Shown here: positions 8,226-17,145 of the stretch, one piece after another
How positions within the stretch are numbered: position 1 is the stretch's first letter
Layout of the letters: each line of letters opens with the position of its first letter
NCBI RefSeq assembly: GCF_001957125.1
Contig: NZ_MPHJ01000003.1
Location: forward strand, 289,203 to 353,202
Direction: 5' to 3'
Length of the DNA: 64,000 nucleotides
Source of the DNA: Shewanella sp. UCD-KL12
GTDB taxonomy: Bacteria; Pseudomonadota; Gammaproteobacteria; Enterobacterales; Shewanellaceae
Translations under genes and position numbers: made by a program
The notes under the pieces: generated by a model
Database searches by the model: none
What the model was told of the DNA's origin: nothing
What the model saw: only the letters and a program-made list of their open reading frames with translations

Positions 8226-9557
8226 CTACGGTATATGAGACTTTACTGCACTATGTTGGGGTAATTCGCCTATGTCAGTGTTACCCGAAAGGTGGTTTAT
8301 CTGTTTTTCTATTACCTCAAATGCATCACTGTAATGACAATCATTGTCACCTTCGGACCAAAATAGGTTAGATAACTGCTTGTATTGCTCACTATGCTTA
8401 GCCGAAACATAAAAACTATCACTTTCTTCGAGCTTCATAAGTAAAGCTTCAAAGCTAAATACTTTTGCTGAGCTGTCATTGCCAAATATTGGTAGGGCAT
8501 CGACATAGTCATACATCTCTCTTTGCGACTGTATATTTTGTTTATTTTCTCCTTGTGCCTCTGTTATATCATCAGCAACGGACGCTGTTGCTTGCTCTGG
8601 AACATAAAAAAGTGTCGGTGTTTGGTAAGTGAGAAAGTCTATACACAGCGAGGATTGATCGGTGATGAGCAGGTCTATCTCATGCATCGTTGAGTAGATA
8701 TCTTGCCAATGTGAGATATCTAGAATATTGCTATATTGGTCAAACTTCCCCGCTAGATGGGCTTCGTTTGGATGAAGTCTAATGAGGAACAGCTGATTAT
8801 TGACCTGAAGGTGCTGTGATAGCATCTCCCAGTCGAATGCCTGCTCATACCGATTGACCTCCTTCCCTTCAGCGTAGGCTAGAGTATCACTCCATGTGGG
8901 TGCATACACTATGACTTTGCTGAATTTATGCTTCATCATCTTTTGAATGCTTGTTCTTTGTGTTGGGTAGCGGCGATAGTAATCGGTTCTTGGGTTACCA
9001 CTGCGGTATAGCGCTGAGGCTTGAAGCCTAAAAGCGCTAGAGAAGAGTTGATCCATAAGAGGGCTTGGTGAAAGCATCAAATCTGGCTTGATATATTGCT
9101 GGTGGAACTTGAGTGAACATTTGAGGTTTTCACTCCAACTATCAGTTTTGTATGTGTTACTTAGCGGGCCTGACTCAATATCAAATTCAATCTTTTTAAG
9201 GGGCGAGCCATGCCAAAGGTTAACCTTAACAGCGCCTTTAGCAAGGTACTGGTTAATGTCTCCTATATAGCTGTTATAGAAGTAAAACTTAGCTGTTAGG
9301 CAGTGAAACAGTCCGAGCAAACTTCTACGGTGATATGCCTCAAAGCCTCTCTTCTTTAACGCTGAGACAAGTTGTGGGTCGCCGCTGATCCATATAGCGC
9401 GAATAAAGTGAGTTTGTTGCCAGTGTAGGTAGAGGTACTTAGCATTATCAGAAAATTGGTTTTTATAGCTGCCCATCACCGCTTTTTTAACTCGTGGCGA
9501 AAATGCGGAGCAGTGGTAGATAACTTTTCTTAAACCTAACAGAATAAAATAGAACAT
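8226..9557 (-). CDS. CDP-glycerol:poly(glycerophosphate) glycerophosphotransferase family (TagB/TagF-like)
   Basis: A 443-residue enzyme of the family that transfers glycerol phosphate (or ribitol phosphate) from the CDP-activated form onto a glycan or polyol-phosphate chain. The family motif NLWHGSPLKKIEFD lies near residue 120 and TDQSSLCIDFLTYQTPTLFY near residue 300, both containing the expected catalytic/CDP-binding residues. The N-terminal 20 residues are hydrophobic/basic and may hold it at the membrane. It is the last gene of the polysaccharide cluster, 26 bp downstream of the CDP-glycerol synthase gene, so the two probably decorate or build the exported polymer with glycerol phosphate. 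GAGG precedes the ATG. Confidence 0.85.
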   Translation of the reverse strand: MFYFILLGLRKVIYHCSAFSPRVKKAVMGSYKNQFSDNAKYLYLHWQQTHFIRAIWISGDPQLVSALKKRGFEAYHRRSLLGLFHCLTAKFYFYNSYIGDINQYLAKGAVKVNLWHGSPLKKIEFDIESGPLSNTYKTDSWSENLKCSLKFHQQYIKPDLMLSPSPLMDQLFSSAFRLQASALYRSGNPRTDYYRRYPTQRTSIQKMMKHKFSKVIVYAPTWSDTLAYAEGKEVNRYEQAFDWEMLSQHLQVNNQLFLIRLHPNEAHLAGKFDQYSNILDISHWQDIYSTMHEIDLLITDQSSLCIDFLTYQTPTLFYVPEQATASVADDITEAQGENKQNIQSQREMYDYVDALPIFGNDSSAKVFSFEALLMKLEESDSFYVSAKHSEQYKQLSNLFWSEGDNDCHYSDAFEVIEKQINHLSGNTDIGELPQHSAVKSHIP

Positions 9558-9583
9558 GACTGCTTCCTCACCGGTGCTGGTTC

Positions 9584-9979
9584 TTAATTCGTTGATACAG
9601 ATAAGCTATTTTTTATCTCTGTAGTCGATATTTGGTCTGTTCTATCTAAATAGATCACCTTGCAAAGGCTGGTTAATTCGTCAAACTCTCCTTGCCAATC
9701 ACTCCCCATGCCAAAGAGATCTATGTTGAGATTGATAATATCTTGCGATTTTTGCTTCCAGTTCGTTTCTGGAATAACGAGATCGACATAGCGACATGAA
9801 GCGACAATTTCTACTCGCTGCTGGTAACTAAAAAAGGCGGCCTTGCCCTTTAGAGCATTAAACTCATCTGTCGATACGGCCACTATGAGCCTATCGCCCA
9901 TCGTCTTGAGTCGTTTAAATAAGCGAACGTGGCCATAATGAAAGAGATCGAAGGTGCCATAGGTGATTACTGTAGTCAT
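9584..9979 (-). CDS. tagD: Glycerol-3-phosphate cytidylyltransferase (TagD-like)
   Basis: Forms CDP-glycerol from CTP and sn-glycerol 3-phosphate. The 131-residue product has the cytidylyltransferase signature GTFDLFHYGHV near the N-terminus and the C-terminal RTDQISTTEI, the TagD version of the RTxGISTT motif. AGGAG precedes the ATG. Spacing of 10 bp from the gene before it and 26 bp to the glycerophosphotransferase gene after it marks a co-transcribed unit. TagD/TagF are best known from Gram-positive teichoic acid synthesis; in Gram-negatives they occur in capsule and O-antigen loci. Confidence 0.92.
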   Translation of the reverse strand: MTTVITYGTFDLFHYGHVRLFKRLKTMGDRLIVAVSTDEFNALKGKAAFFSYQQRVEIVASCRYVDLVIPETNWKQKSQDIINLNIDLFGMGSDWQGEFDELTSLCKVIYLDRTDQISTTEIKNSLSVSTN

Positions 9980-9989
9980 AATGATTCTC

Positions 9990-11444
9990 CTATTTACGGG
10001 CTGCGAAGCGCGCGAGCTTAGACCTAGAGCTGGGTGTTATAAGCTGTGGCTGTAAAGCACGCCAGAGCAAGTGCAGATACTTTGTTGAACGTAAGTCCGC
10101 ATCAAACTCAAGTTCGAGTAACATGCGCTCCTCTTCGGGGGCTGAGCGGTCTAACAGCAGTTGCACTGGTCCTAACACGCCCAAGCGACGAAGTTCTTTT
10201 CCCGCGGCATATCTCGCTTCTGGGGAGTCACCAAACAGATCTAGTCGTCCTGTTAATACATGATAAAGCTGTGGCAAACGAGCGATTATCGTGCCGGGAA
10301 TATTCCAGCGCCATGCTTGAAACTTGTGGCCTAAATTATCGATGAAAGTATCTGTAACTGTGAAGTGTGCAGCCTCCTGAATACATACACTTCTCAATGA
10401 TAAGTAAAGGCAAATAAATGGCCATAATGGCAAGGTCAAAATGAAAAAGATTAATAGAGCACTGCGGGTTAACTTACTGGTTTTGCGTCCACACGGTTTG
10501 GCAATGCGCTCATTTGTGCCAATTAATGACAGGTCGTTAACTTGGATCACGCCACCGTTTTCGATATTGATGAGTAAATCCTTACTTAAAATGCTATTTT
10601 TGACCTCTAACTTTTCTCCAACATAGGTATTGGGGAGTACTACGCAGTTCTCTAATACGGACTCTCTATCGATTAAGCAATCTTTTCCAATCACTACGCA
10701 CTCGTTCAATGCAACTGTTTGCTCAATGCGACTTCCTTCTCCAATGACGCCCCAGCCATTTTGTTCTGATAAGTTACCGCTATCTGATTTAGCTCCGACA
10801 TAGAACGAGCGTAGGGGATTGGCAGAATTAAACTTACGGTTTGAAGGCGTAAGCGTTGGAAGTTGATTACCTGCCAAACTTAGGTTTGCATCCATATATG
10901 AGTCGAAGCTATCTAACATGAAGCTGCGGCCGTGCAGCACTAAGGTCACCACACTGCTGGTGTCGGAGTGAGAAGACAGAGGCCAGTCGATATCGGCGAT
11001 ATAGGGTAGGGCTGCTGGCAGTAAAATCATTCCGGCATTTTTACTTTCCATTTTTGCTTGCACGAAATCATCTGAAAAATCCGCAGCAAAAGTGATAAAT
11101 TGTGCAATTGAGGGGGTGCGAAAAATATCTCCTCGAGTGAGTAATAAGCTTTCCTTTGGGTCCAGAGCAAGGCGGCTTAGGATTGAGCTTGTTTCCTCTT
11201 GTGGTTTACTTAAGAAGTACTCAATGTCTAACCCCCATTTTTCCCCATTACCCAGTTGCGCTTCAATCTCTTGTGCTTGAGATGAGATGATTAACTTTAT
11301 CTGTGTGATCCCTGCTTTAACGACATCCTCTAAGGTGTACTCTATGACAGCTTTATTACCGACAGGCAGTAAAGCTGGGCAGTAATGGCTATTTAGAGGG
11401 GCTAACTCATCGCCTGTTCTGTTTGCAAAAATGATTGCTTGCAT
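9990..11444 (-). CDS. Degenerate NDP-sugar nucleotidyltransferase fused to hexapeptide and PGT-like domains
   Basis: A 484-residue protein with three parts. Residues 1-220 resemble sugar-nucleotide pyrophosphorylases, but the loop that should read GxGTRLxP reads ANRTGDELAP, so the catalytic Arg is replaced. Residues 230-310 are a left-handed beta-helix (hexapeptide repeats such as VVIGKDCLIDRESVLENCVV). A membrane helix at about 328-350 leads to a tail (365-480) resembling the catalytic domain of WbaP/WcaJ-type phosphoglycosyl transferases (LPQLYHVLTGRLDLFG), but with AR in place of the catalytic DE. It is probably a scaffold or regulator, not an active enzyme. GGAG precedes the ATG. Confidence 0.65.
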   Translation of the reverse strand: MQAIIFANRTGDELAPLNSHYCPALLPVGNKAVIEYTLEDVVKAGITQIKLIISSQAQEIEAQLGNGEKWGLDIEYFLSKPQEETSSILSRLALDPKESLLLTRGDIFRTPSIAQFITFAADFSDDFVQAKMESKNAGMILLPAALPYIADIDWPLSSHSDTSSVVTLVLHGRSFMLDSFDSYMDANLSLAGNQLPTLTPSNRKFNSANPLRSFYVGAKSDSGNLSEQNGWGVIGEGSRIEQTVALNECVVIGKDCLIDRESVLENCVVLPNTYVGEKLEVKNSILSKDLLINIENGGVIQVNDLSLIGTNERIAKPCGRKTSKLTRSALLIFFILTLPLWPFICLYLSLRSVCIQEAAHFTVTDTFIDNLGHKFQAWRWNIPGTIIARLPQLYHVLTGRLDLFGDSPEARYAAGKELRRLGVLGPVQLLLDRSAPEEERMLLELEFDADLRSTKYLHLLWRALQPQLITPSSRSKLARFAARK

Positions 11445-11513
11445 GCGCTTTCTCCATGTAAAGGTCGTTAATATCTGTGTGAAGCCTGTTTTAACGCTTT
11501 ATTCTTGCCACAC

Positions 11514-13619
11514 TTAATATGCACCCCGAGCAAAAATGACTGCTGGGATAGTTTTAATGAGTAACCAGATATCGGTTATAAGAGATTGCTGGTAGATGTA
11601 ATCAACATCTAATTCGACCTGTTTATCGAAAGGAATGTTTGAGCGACCAGTGACTTGCCAGATACATGTAATACCAGGCTTTACAGCCAGCCTTCTTCTA
11701 TCTTCAAGACTATATTGCTTCACTTCAGATAAAAGGGCGGGTCTCGGGCCGACGAGTGACATCTCTCCACATAGCACATTCCAAAGTTGAGGGAGTTCAT
11801 CGATAGAGGCTTTTCTTATCACCTTACCAATAAGGGTGATCCTGGGATCTTTTTTCATTTTAAACAGCACGCCGCCTTGCATCTCATTGGTTGCTTGAAG
11901 CTTACTAAGGCGCTGCTCTGCATCTTGATACATAGAGCGAAACTTCCACATAGTAAATGGCGTATTGTCTTTCCCAGCTCTTTGTTGGCTAAATAGCACT
12001 GCACCTTTTGACTCGAGTCGTATGAGTATTGCAACAGTGATAAAAAGCGGTGCAAGTAAAACAAGCAAGCTACTTGCACAAACAATATCAAGCATGCGCT
12101 TTAATTTGATGTTGAGTTTGCTGATGGCAAGTTGGCGCTTGCAACGTATGAGTGCTCGGCTGTTATTTATATGAGGCTCAGTGGCGTTCAGTAACTTACA
12201 GGTTAACGCCTTATCTTCACTTTTAACCGGATTGCTTTTGGTATTACGCTTGTTGTCGCCATGGCGCTGCTGGTTTTCTTGGGCTATCTCACGCAGCACG
12301 CGTAACAGGAACAGTGGGTTACCTATGATGTATCGTTTCCACATACGCTTGGGCTCTTCAGCCAATCGACAAACCCACTCCATACCTAACTGTCTGACCC
12401 AGAGCGGTGCACGTATAATTTTTTCGGAGTAAAAATCAAATAAACCACCGACGCCAATCCCTACGGCGACATTAAGTTGTGCTTGATGCTTCTCTAACCA
12501 AAGCTCCTGTTTGGGGGCGCCCATAGCAACCAGTAATACGTCGGTATTAGATTGATTGATTAAATCAATTGCTGATTGATTTAGCTCTTCAGTGGTTAAA
12601 AAGCCATGGTGAGTACCGGCTATTTTTAATCTTGGATATCGCTTTAGCATATTTTCTGCGGTGGTATCTGCGATACCTGGCTCACCTCCTAGGAGGAAAA
12701 CCGACATATTGTGCAATTGGAGCTGTTCGCATAACCTTGGAAACATGTCAGTGCCATTAAGGTTGTCCTTTGGGCAGTAGCCTTTCCACTGACTTGCTAG
12801 GCGGATCCCTGAGCCATCGGCAAACACACTCTTGCAACTTGTTTGTAAGCAGCTTAGATAATCTGCATGTTTATAGGTAAGGTTGAGGCAGTCGGCATTA
12901 ACAAAGGCGTATTGAACCATGGATTGCTGTGCCTCCACCGATAGAAGCCCCTCACCTTGATGGCGTTGGCTGCTATAAGTCTTGCTTTGCTGAATGATAT
13001 TTTTCAGCATTTCATCCATGGTGAGGTTACTCAGTTTAAGTTTAAATAGCTCAATGACTGGAGAGCTGTTTGTGATGGCTTTATTAGAGAATATTGAGGT
13101 GAAAACAATTCGACATGCAGCCATTAAATAAGAGGTAGCACCTTTTTGAGCTTGGCAAATTTCAACCTGCTCTTGAGCCAGGTTATGCTCAAAATTAAGA
13201 CCAACTCTCTGGTGCATCTGTTTGAAAGTGAGTAGCCCAGGCTTAAACAGCAATTTGTCTGTTTGAGTATGAGTATTTTGCTGATTATTATTGGCGCTAA
13301 AACCTTGCTGCATGTGTGGCAGATAGAAAGTATTCTCAAGGCCTACAAGTGACAAATCCCCTTTAAGAAGGTTAAAAAGATGCGGCCACTGGCAACATAC
13401 TCCTTCGCCCGTAAATTGATATAAGCCGACTTTTTTACCATTGACTCCAACTATGTTTACTCGCTCAATGGCTAAGCCATAACGGCACTTTCGATATAGA
13501 TATTTGAGTACTAAAACGGGACTAGCCCCAACAATGAGTAAGATAGCCGTTAAACAGTCGATTGCGCGAACACAGTAGTCATTGCTGCTTGATGCTTCTA
13601 TTTGTGTTTCAGTTAGCAT
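11514..13619 (-). CDS. Three-domain fusion: PGT-like, WecG/TagA/CpsF glycosyltransferase, initiating phosphoglycosyl transferase
   Basis: A 701-residue protein. Residues 505-701 form a complete polyprenyl-phosphate sugar-phosphate transferase: membrane segment 514-533, FRSMYQDAE, catalytic DE at 607-608 in SIDELPQLWNVL, then SLVGPRP and KPGITCIWQVTGRS. This enzyme would load the first sugar on undecaprenyl phosphate. Residues 190-440 are a WecG/TagA/CpsF transferase (NADG-type ADGSGIRLAS, LLGGEPG, GAPKQE, GVGGLFDF), able to add the second sugar. Residues 16-160 resemble another PGT (WPHLFNLLKGDLSLVG) but have CQ where DE is needed. ATG 13619 is chosen for its AGGA; the frame runs 25 codons further to a GTG. 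A sigma54 promoter lies 210 bp upstream. Confidence 0.85.
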   Translation of the reverse strand: MLTETQIEASSSNDYCVRAIDCLTAILLIVGASPVLVLKYLYRKCRYGLAIERVNIVGVNGKKVGLYQFTGEGVCCQWPHLFNLLKGDLSLVGLENTFYLPHMQQGFSANNNQQNTHTQTDKLLFKPGLLTFKQMHQRVGLNFEHNLAQEQVEICQAQKGATSYLMAACRIVFTSIFSNKAITNSSPVIELFKLKLSNLTMDEMLKNIIQQSKTYSSQRHQGEGLLSVEAQQSMVQYAFVNADCLNLTYKHADYLSCLQTSCKSVFADGSGIRLASQWKGYCPKDNLNGTDMFPRLCEQLQLHNMSVFLLGGEPGIADTTAENMLKRYPRLKIAGTHHGFLTTEELNQSAIDLINQSNTDVLLVAMGAPKQELWLEKHQAQLNVAVGIGVGGLFDFYSEKIIRAPLWVRQLGMEWVCRLAEEPKRMWKRYIIGNPLFLLRVLREIAQENQQRHGDNKRNTKSNPVKSEDKALTCKLLNATEPHINNSRALIRCKRQLAISKLNIKLKRMLDIVCASSLLVLLAPLFITVAILIRLESKGAVLFSQQRAGKDNTPFTMWKFRSMYQDAEQRLSKLQATNEMQGGVLFKMKKDPRITLIGKVIRKASIDELPQLWNVLCGEMSLVGPRPALLSEVKQYSLEDRRRLAVKPGITCIWQVTGRSNIPFDKQVELDVDYIYQQSLITDIWLLIKTIPAVIFARGAY

Positions 13620-13796
13620 AATTCCTACCTTAAGCATGATTGCTGAATTTTCCATGTTTGCCATTACTCTCTTTCTTGAGCATTGGCGCCGCACGCTATG
13701 TTTACTTTTTACGTCGTTTTACTCTTGATTCATGTTCAGTACTTTCTTTATACGAAGCTCTTATACAAATCTTTTATACAAAGCTCTTTTACAAGG

Positions 13797-14030
13797 TACT
13801 TATTCTTAGTACTCATGCTTAGTACTTATGCATAGTACAGGCCAAGTGTTAAAACCCTTTTATTACAGTTGGTTGCGTTTTGGTTTGTACATTTAGCAAT
13901 TTAAGAAAGAGTGATGTTGCAGTTTGCATAGCAAGGTGAAAAGCTAAAAGCAGTGTGAAAGAGGATATGTTTACATTGGTACTAAAACCTTAGTATCTAA
14001 AACTTCAGTACCTAAAGCATTAGTACCATG
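13797..14030. repeat. degenerate TTAGTACT repeats in the leader of the fusion gene
   Basis: The 580-bp gap 13620-14203 has no credible gene. It holds two clusters of imperfect 13-16 bp units containing (T)TAGTAC, at 13797-13838 (three units) and 13978-14030 (four units). The sigma54 promoter sits on the first cluster. The function is unknown; such units could bind a regulator or be slippage remnants. Confidence 0.5.
13829..13844 (-). promoter_or_regulatory. sigma54 (-24/-12) promoter for the fusion gene
   Basis: Minus-strand TGGCCTGTACTATGCA: GG and GC are separated by exactly 10 nt, with TGGC at -24, G at position 7 and TGCA at -12. It would start RNA near 13817, with a leader of about 200 nt. 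Nearly the same -24 half (TGGCCTG) occurs at the STAS promoter. A TTGCA-rich element (13917-13934) lies about 75 bp upstream. Confidence 0.6.
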
Positions 14031-14163
14031 ACCTGAAATCAGCCTCCGTATTTGAATAGGGTAAAGCTAATTAACCGTAAAAAGAGCTGGTCCAGTACCG
14101 CGAGTAACTGTTTATATTTGTCAGTTACTCACAGCACGGGACTAAAGCGGCTTTAGATGACTT

Positions 14164-14212
14164 AAGAGCTAAGAGCTAAGAGCTAAGAGCTAAGAGCTAA
14201 GAGCTAAGAGAT
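14164..14212. repeat. AAGAGCT heptamer tandem array, about 7 copies
   Basis: Six perfect AAGAGCT units and one imperfect unit overlap the end of the GT2 gene, whose TAG stop lies within them. Read as GAGCTAA it differs by one base from the GAGCTAC unit (reverse complement of CGTAGCT) repeated in the cys region, so the two arrays may share an origin. Confidence 0.9.
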
Positions 14213-15247
14213 AAGTGAGGATTTAACCCCATCTCTGCTAATTCTAGACTTTTGCATATGGCCCATAATGAATTGACCAATATTTTCAAATACTTTGTAA
14301 CACCGAGAGGGGAGCAGCCAGAGTAGGTATGCTGCAGATAGAGTGACACAGGTTCTACCCGTTTCATCTACCAATATTCTTGGTGATACGCTTAAGGCTC
14401 TATTGATCAGTTTGATTGCATTCTTACCCTGACCATTTCGAATAGCTTGCCTTGCTAGGTATCTGAGCTGATAGGCTCGGGCATTTTGTTCATTTTGTTT
14501 CAATAGCTTAGGAGCGAACTGCTTTGCCTTGTCTATCATCATCTCCCAAGATTGCAGCTGCTTCATTATATTGGCAGATAGCCCCTCCTGGTTGAGTCGA
14601 TAGAAGGTTAATGGCGCAGGGATCCCCTCCATTTTCCAATCCGTGGTAGCGACAATTCTGAGCCAGCACTCAATGTCCTCAGATTGGCGGAATCGTTCGT
14701 CAAAGTAGCAAGTGTAGTCTTCCGTATGGTTCATTGCCTGAAAGCGGATGTCATTCAACGTTTCACGGCGGATCACAGGTGCAGAGCCATTGCCTACTGG
14801 ATTTCGACATAGTAGGTGGGCGGCAGTGATCCCGGTAAGTTGCGGCATCTGGTAAAAATGAATTAACTTTCCTTTATGGCTCATAAAGCTTGAGCGAGAG
14901 AAGCTGATCCCAACTTCTGGTGACTGGTTTAGGTGTTCAACATGCATCTTGAGCTTAGCTGGGTGCCACATATCATCTGAGTCGATGAATGCGATATAAC
15001 GGCCGATAGCATGACGTATACCAGTATTTCTTGCAGCGGCTAAACCTTTATTTTCTTTATGATTAACGATACGGATACGGTGATCTTGAATCGATTGGCA
15101 AAGGGCTAAACTGTTATCGGTAGCACAGTCGTTGACAATAATGAGCTCAAAATCAGTAAATGTCTGCATCAAGACTGAATGGATGGCGCTTTTTACAAAG
15201 CGCTGCACGTTATAGACGGGCATAACAACAGAGACTTTAGGCATCAT
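14204..15247 (-). CDS. Family 2 glycosyltransferase
   Basis: A 347-residue GT-A-fold inverting glycosyltransferase, cytoplasmic, likely adding one sugar to the lipid-linked repeat unit. The N-terminus VSVVMPVYNVQRFVKSAIHSVL is the classic GT2 start, VND at 38-40 binds the nucleotide, the metal-binding DSDD lies at 89-92, and W/E residues typical of the acceptor site follow (residue 160 onward). AGGAGG precedes the first of two adjacent ATGs. Its start overlaps the end of the flippase gene by 11 bp, indicating translational coupling. The stop codon sits in a heptamer array. Donor sugar cannot be told. Confidence 0.9.
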   Translation of the reverse strand: MMPKVSVVMPVYNVQRFVKSAIHSVLMQTFTDFELIIVNDCATDNSLALCQSIQDHRIRIVNHKENKGLAAARNTGIRHAIGRYIAFIDSDDMWHPAKLKMHVEHLNQSPEVGISFSRSSFMSHKGKLIHFYQMPQLTGITAAHLLCRNPVGNGSAPVIRRETLNDIRFQAMNHTEDYTCYFDERFRQSEDIECWLRIVATTDWKMEGIPAPLTFYRLNQEGLSANIMKQLQSWEMMIDKAKQFAPKLLKQNEQNARAYQLRYLARQAIRNGQGKNAIKLINRALSVSPRILVDETGRTCVTLSAAYLLWLLPSRCYKVFENIGQFIMGHMQKSRISRDGVKSSLIS

Positions 15248-16910
15248 GGGAAACCTCCTGGTTAAATGCTTTTGAAGATGAGTTATTAATTTTATTGTTC
15301 ATTTTGCTATTTGATTTAGTGCATGCTTTGACGCTGCTTGCAGCCTTATGAGTTGAGCTATTTAGGATGAATAGGTGAACATAGATGCTCACAGCAGGCA
15401 TAGCGACTAGGTGGATAATTAAGATCCCTAAGGCAACACCTTGCAGTCCCCACTGACTGAAAATACAGATAGTGGTCACAAGCAATATGGTGAAACCAAA
15501 GTTGAGTTTTAAGTTGAGTTGCTGTTTATTGATGCTGATCAGCAATTGACTGACAGCTTCTCCTAAGGGTCTTACGAGCCCGCTTAAACAGAGAAGAATA
15601 AATACGGGAAGGGCGCCTGCTGAGATCCATTGCTCACCATAGACAAAAGGTAAGTAAAATGGAGATAACGCAGCTTGTAGCAGCACAATCGGTACTGTGA
15701 GTTTTAGAATAAGTGATAGTGAGTTAGTGTAACGACTCTTTATCTCTGATGAGACTGGAATTGACGAACTCACCGTTTCATTATCATCCTTGTCTGCGTC
15801 CGTTTTATTAAGCTTTTTATCTGCTTGAGATTGCTTATCTTGGCTATCTGAATGAGGGTTTTTAGGTGTACACAAGTGTGAATACAGTGCTGTCCCGAAG
15901 CCCTGAACAATTGAGGTACTGATCCCGAGGCTCGCATTGAAGGCAAAGAAGTAAACGCCTAGCGCTTCTATGCCTAAGAAGTAGCCTACTAGTAGATAAT
16001 CGATATTCTGTCTCAGCGCGATGCTCAGATCGCTTAAGCCCACCTGAGAACCAAAGCTAAGTAACTTAGTTGTTGATGGTGAGCTGACAGACAGTTTTTT
16101 GGTTAATTTTTTTGTCTGTTCTACATCATCTTGACGCTTAGCATTATTTTGAAATAGCTTTCCTTTTTGAGCTTGCACACGCTCAATAAAAGCCGATATT
16201 TGGTGACGGATAAACCCAGTTTGAGCATGTTTATGAGAATTGATAGCTTGATTAGGCTTATCAAGAGATATCATTTTGAGTTTATTTGCATAGCCTTCAT
16301 CGCCAAGGGGATTGTTGTATCTGTGAATGCCAACCCAGATAAGGATCACTAGGACTTTGGGGATGATAATGGCCCAAATACCTAAGCCAAGTAGTGCTAA
16401 GCTTGCTGTTAATATGCTATCGCCTATGGTTTGCCAAAGAATTGCTCTTCCAACAATGCGCATTTTATTTTGTTTTAAGTTACTTGCAGCATGCAACATG
16501 CCAAAGGGCAAGAGTAAGTAGCTTGTTGCCATGAGTATCATCGGCGGGATTAGGGCTAAATCCTGATGGTAAATCGCGAGAGGCCAGCTGAGTAAGCTCA
16601 TGGCAACAAATGCTGTGATAGAAGCCATCCAGTTAATCTTGTTTGCATTCGGTAGTGTGGCGTTGAATGTTTGATCATCCATTTTTATTAGTGATGCAGA
16701 GGTGATCCGTCTCGTGGGTGTGCAGATAAGCTCAAAGCAGGTGAGGATGATTGCCACTTCACCAAACACTTCGGGTGTGAGCAATCGAGCAATAATGATG
16801 CTGCAAGCAAGCCTGACAATGCGGCCAAGCACTTGAGCTGAACCTAACCAGAATAGGCTCTTACTAAATGCACTTCTTGTTTTCTGCTGCTCTTTATCGA
16901 GTGTTGGCAT
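15237..16910 (-). CDS. Polysaccharide repeat-unit flippase (Wzx-like, MVF/PST superfamily)
   Basis: A 557-residue polytopic inner-membrane protein with the N-terminal SLFWLGSAQVLGRIVRL pattern of PST flippases; it should move undecaprenyl-linked repeat units to the periplasmic face. It is longer than usual (about 420-480 aa) because of two hydrophilic, charged inserts at about 205-290 and 340-375, the latter rich in D, K, S and Q, plus a long polar C-terminal tail rich in S, K and N. AAGGA precedes the ATG. It is coupled to the GT2 gene downstream. Confidence 0.87.
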   Translation of the reverse strand: MPTLDKEQQKTRSAFSKSLFWLGSAQVLGRIVRLACSIIIARLLTPEVFGEVAIILTCFELICTPTRRITSASLIKMDDQTFNATLPNANKINWMASITAFVAMSLLSWPLAIYHQDLALIPPMILMATSYLLLPFGMLHAASNLKQNKMRIVGRAILWQTIGDSILTASLALLGLGIWAIIIPKVLVILIWVGIHRYNNPLGDEGYANKLKMISLDKPNQAINSHKHAQTGFIRHQISAFIERVQAQKGKLFQNNAKRQDDVEQTKKLTKKLSVSSPSTTKLLSFGSQVGLSDLSIALRQNIDYLLVGYFLGIEALGVYFFAFNASLGISTSIVQGFGTALYSHLCTPKNPHSDSQDKQSQADKKLNKTDADKDDNETVSSSIPVSSEIKSRYTNSLSLILKLTVPIVLLQAALSPFYLPFVYGEQWISAGALPVFILLCLSGLVRPLGEAVSQLLISINKQQLNLKLNFGFTILLVTTICIFSQWGLQGVALGILIIHLVAMPAVSIYVHLFILNSSTHKAASSVKACTKSNSKMNNKINNSSSKAFNQEVSHDA

Positions 16911-17145
16911 CGTATTTCCTTATCTAAGATCACTAAAACTGGCTGATAAGTTTTGGTGTTAGATAGATAAGTTACACAATCTATGCCAAGTATGGGATTG
17001 GTGGTAATATTATGATTTTTAATGGTTATATTTTACATTGATGTCATTGCCTTCCTGCTGGATGCAGGCATTTGCAATGCCGTTTGCAAAAGGTGATGGC
17101 TTTCATCGTGTAATGAGTTGTTTTTTGCAAAATGCGAATGATTGC
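16911..17145. promoter_or_regulatory. 235-bp gap upstream of the flippase gene with a palindrome and weak sigma54-like match
   Basis: Holds the perfect palindrome GGCATT-TGC-AATGCC (17067-17081), which on the minus strand also reads as a GG-N10-GC match (17067-17082, lacking the leading T). TTGCA-rich blocks follow at 17073-17090 and 17125-17145, similar to elements near the other sigma54 promoters. The gap could be a further promoter or a transcript end. Confidence 0.3.

Noticed and set aside
11495..11510. Minus-strand TGGCAAGAATAAAGCG before the nucleotidyltransferase gene as a sigma54 promoter
   Set aside because: Spacing fits but the -12 half is AAGC rather than TTGC; the gap is short and read-through from upstream is likely. 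Kept only as a weak possibility.
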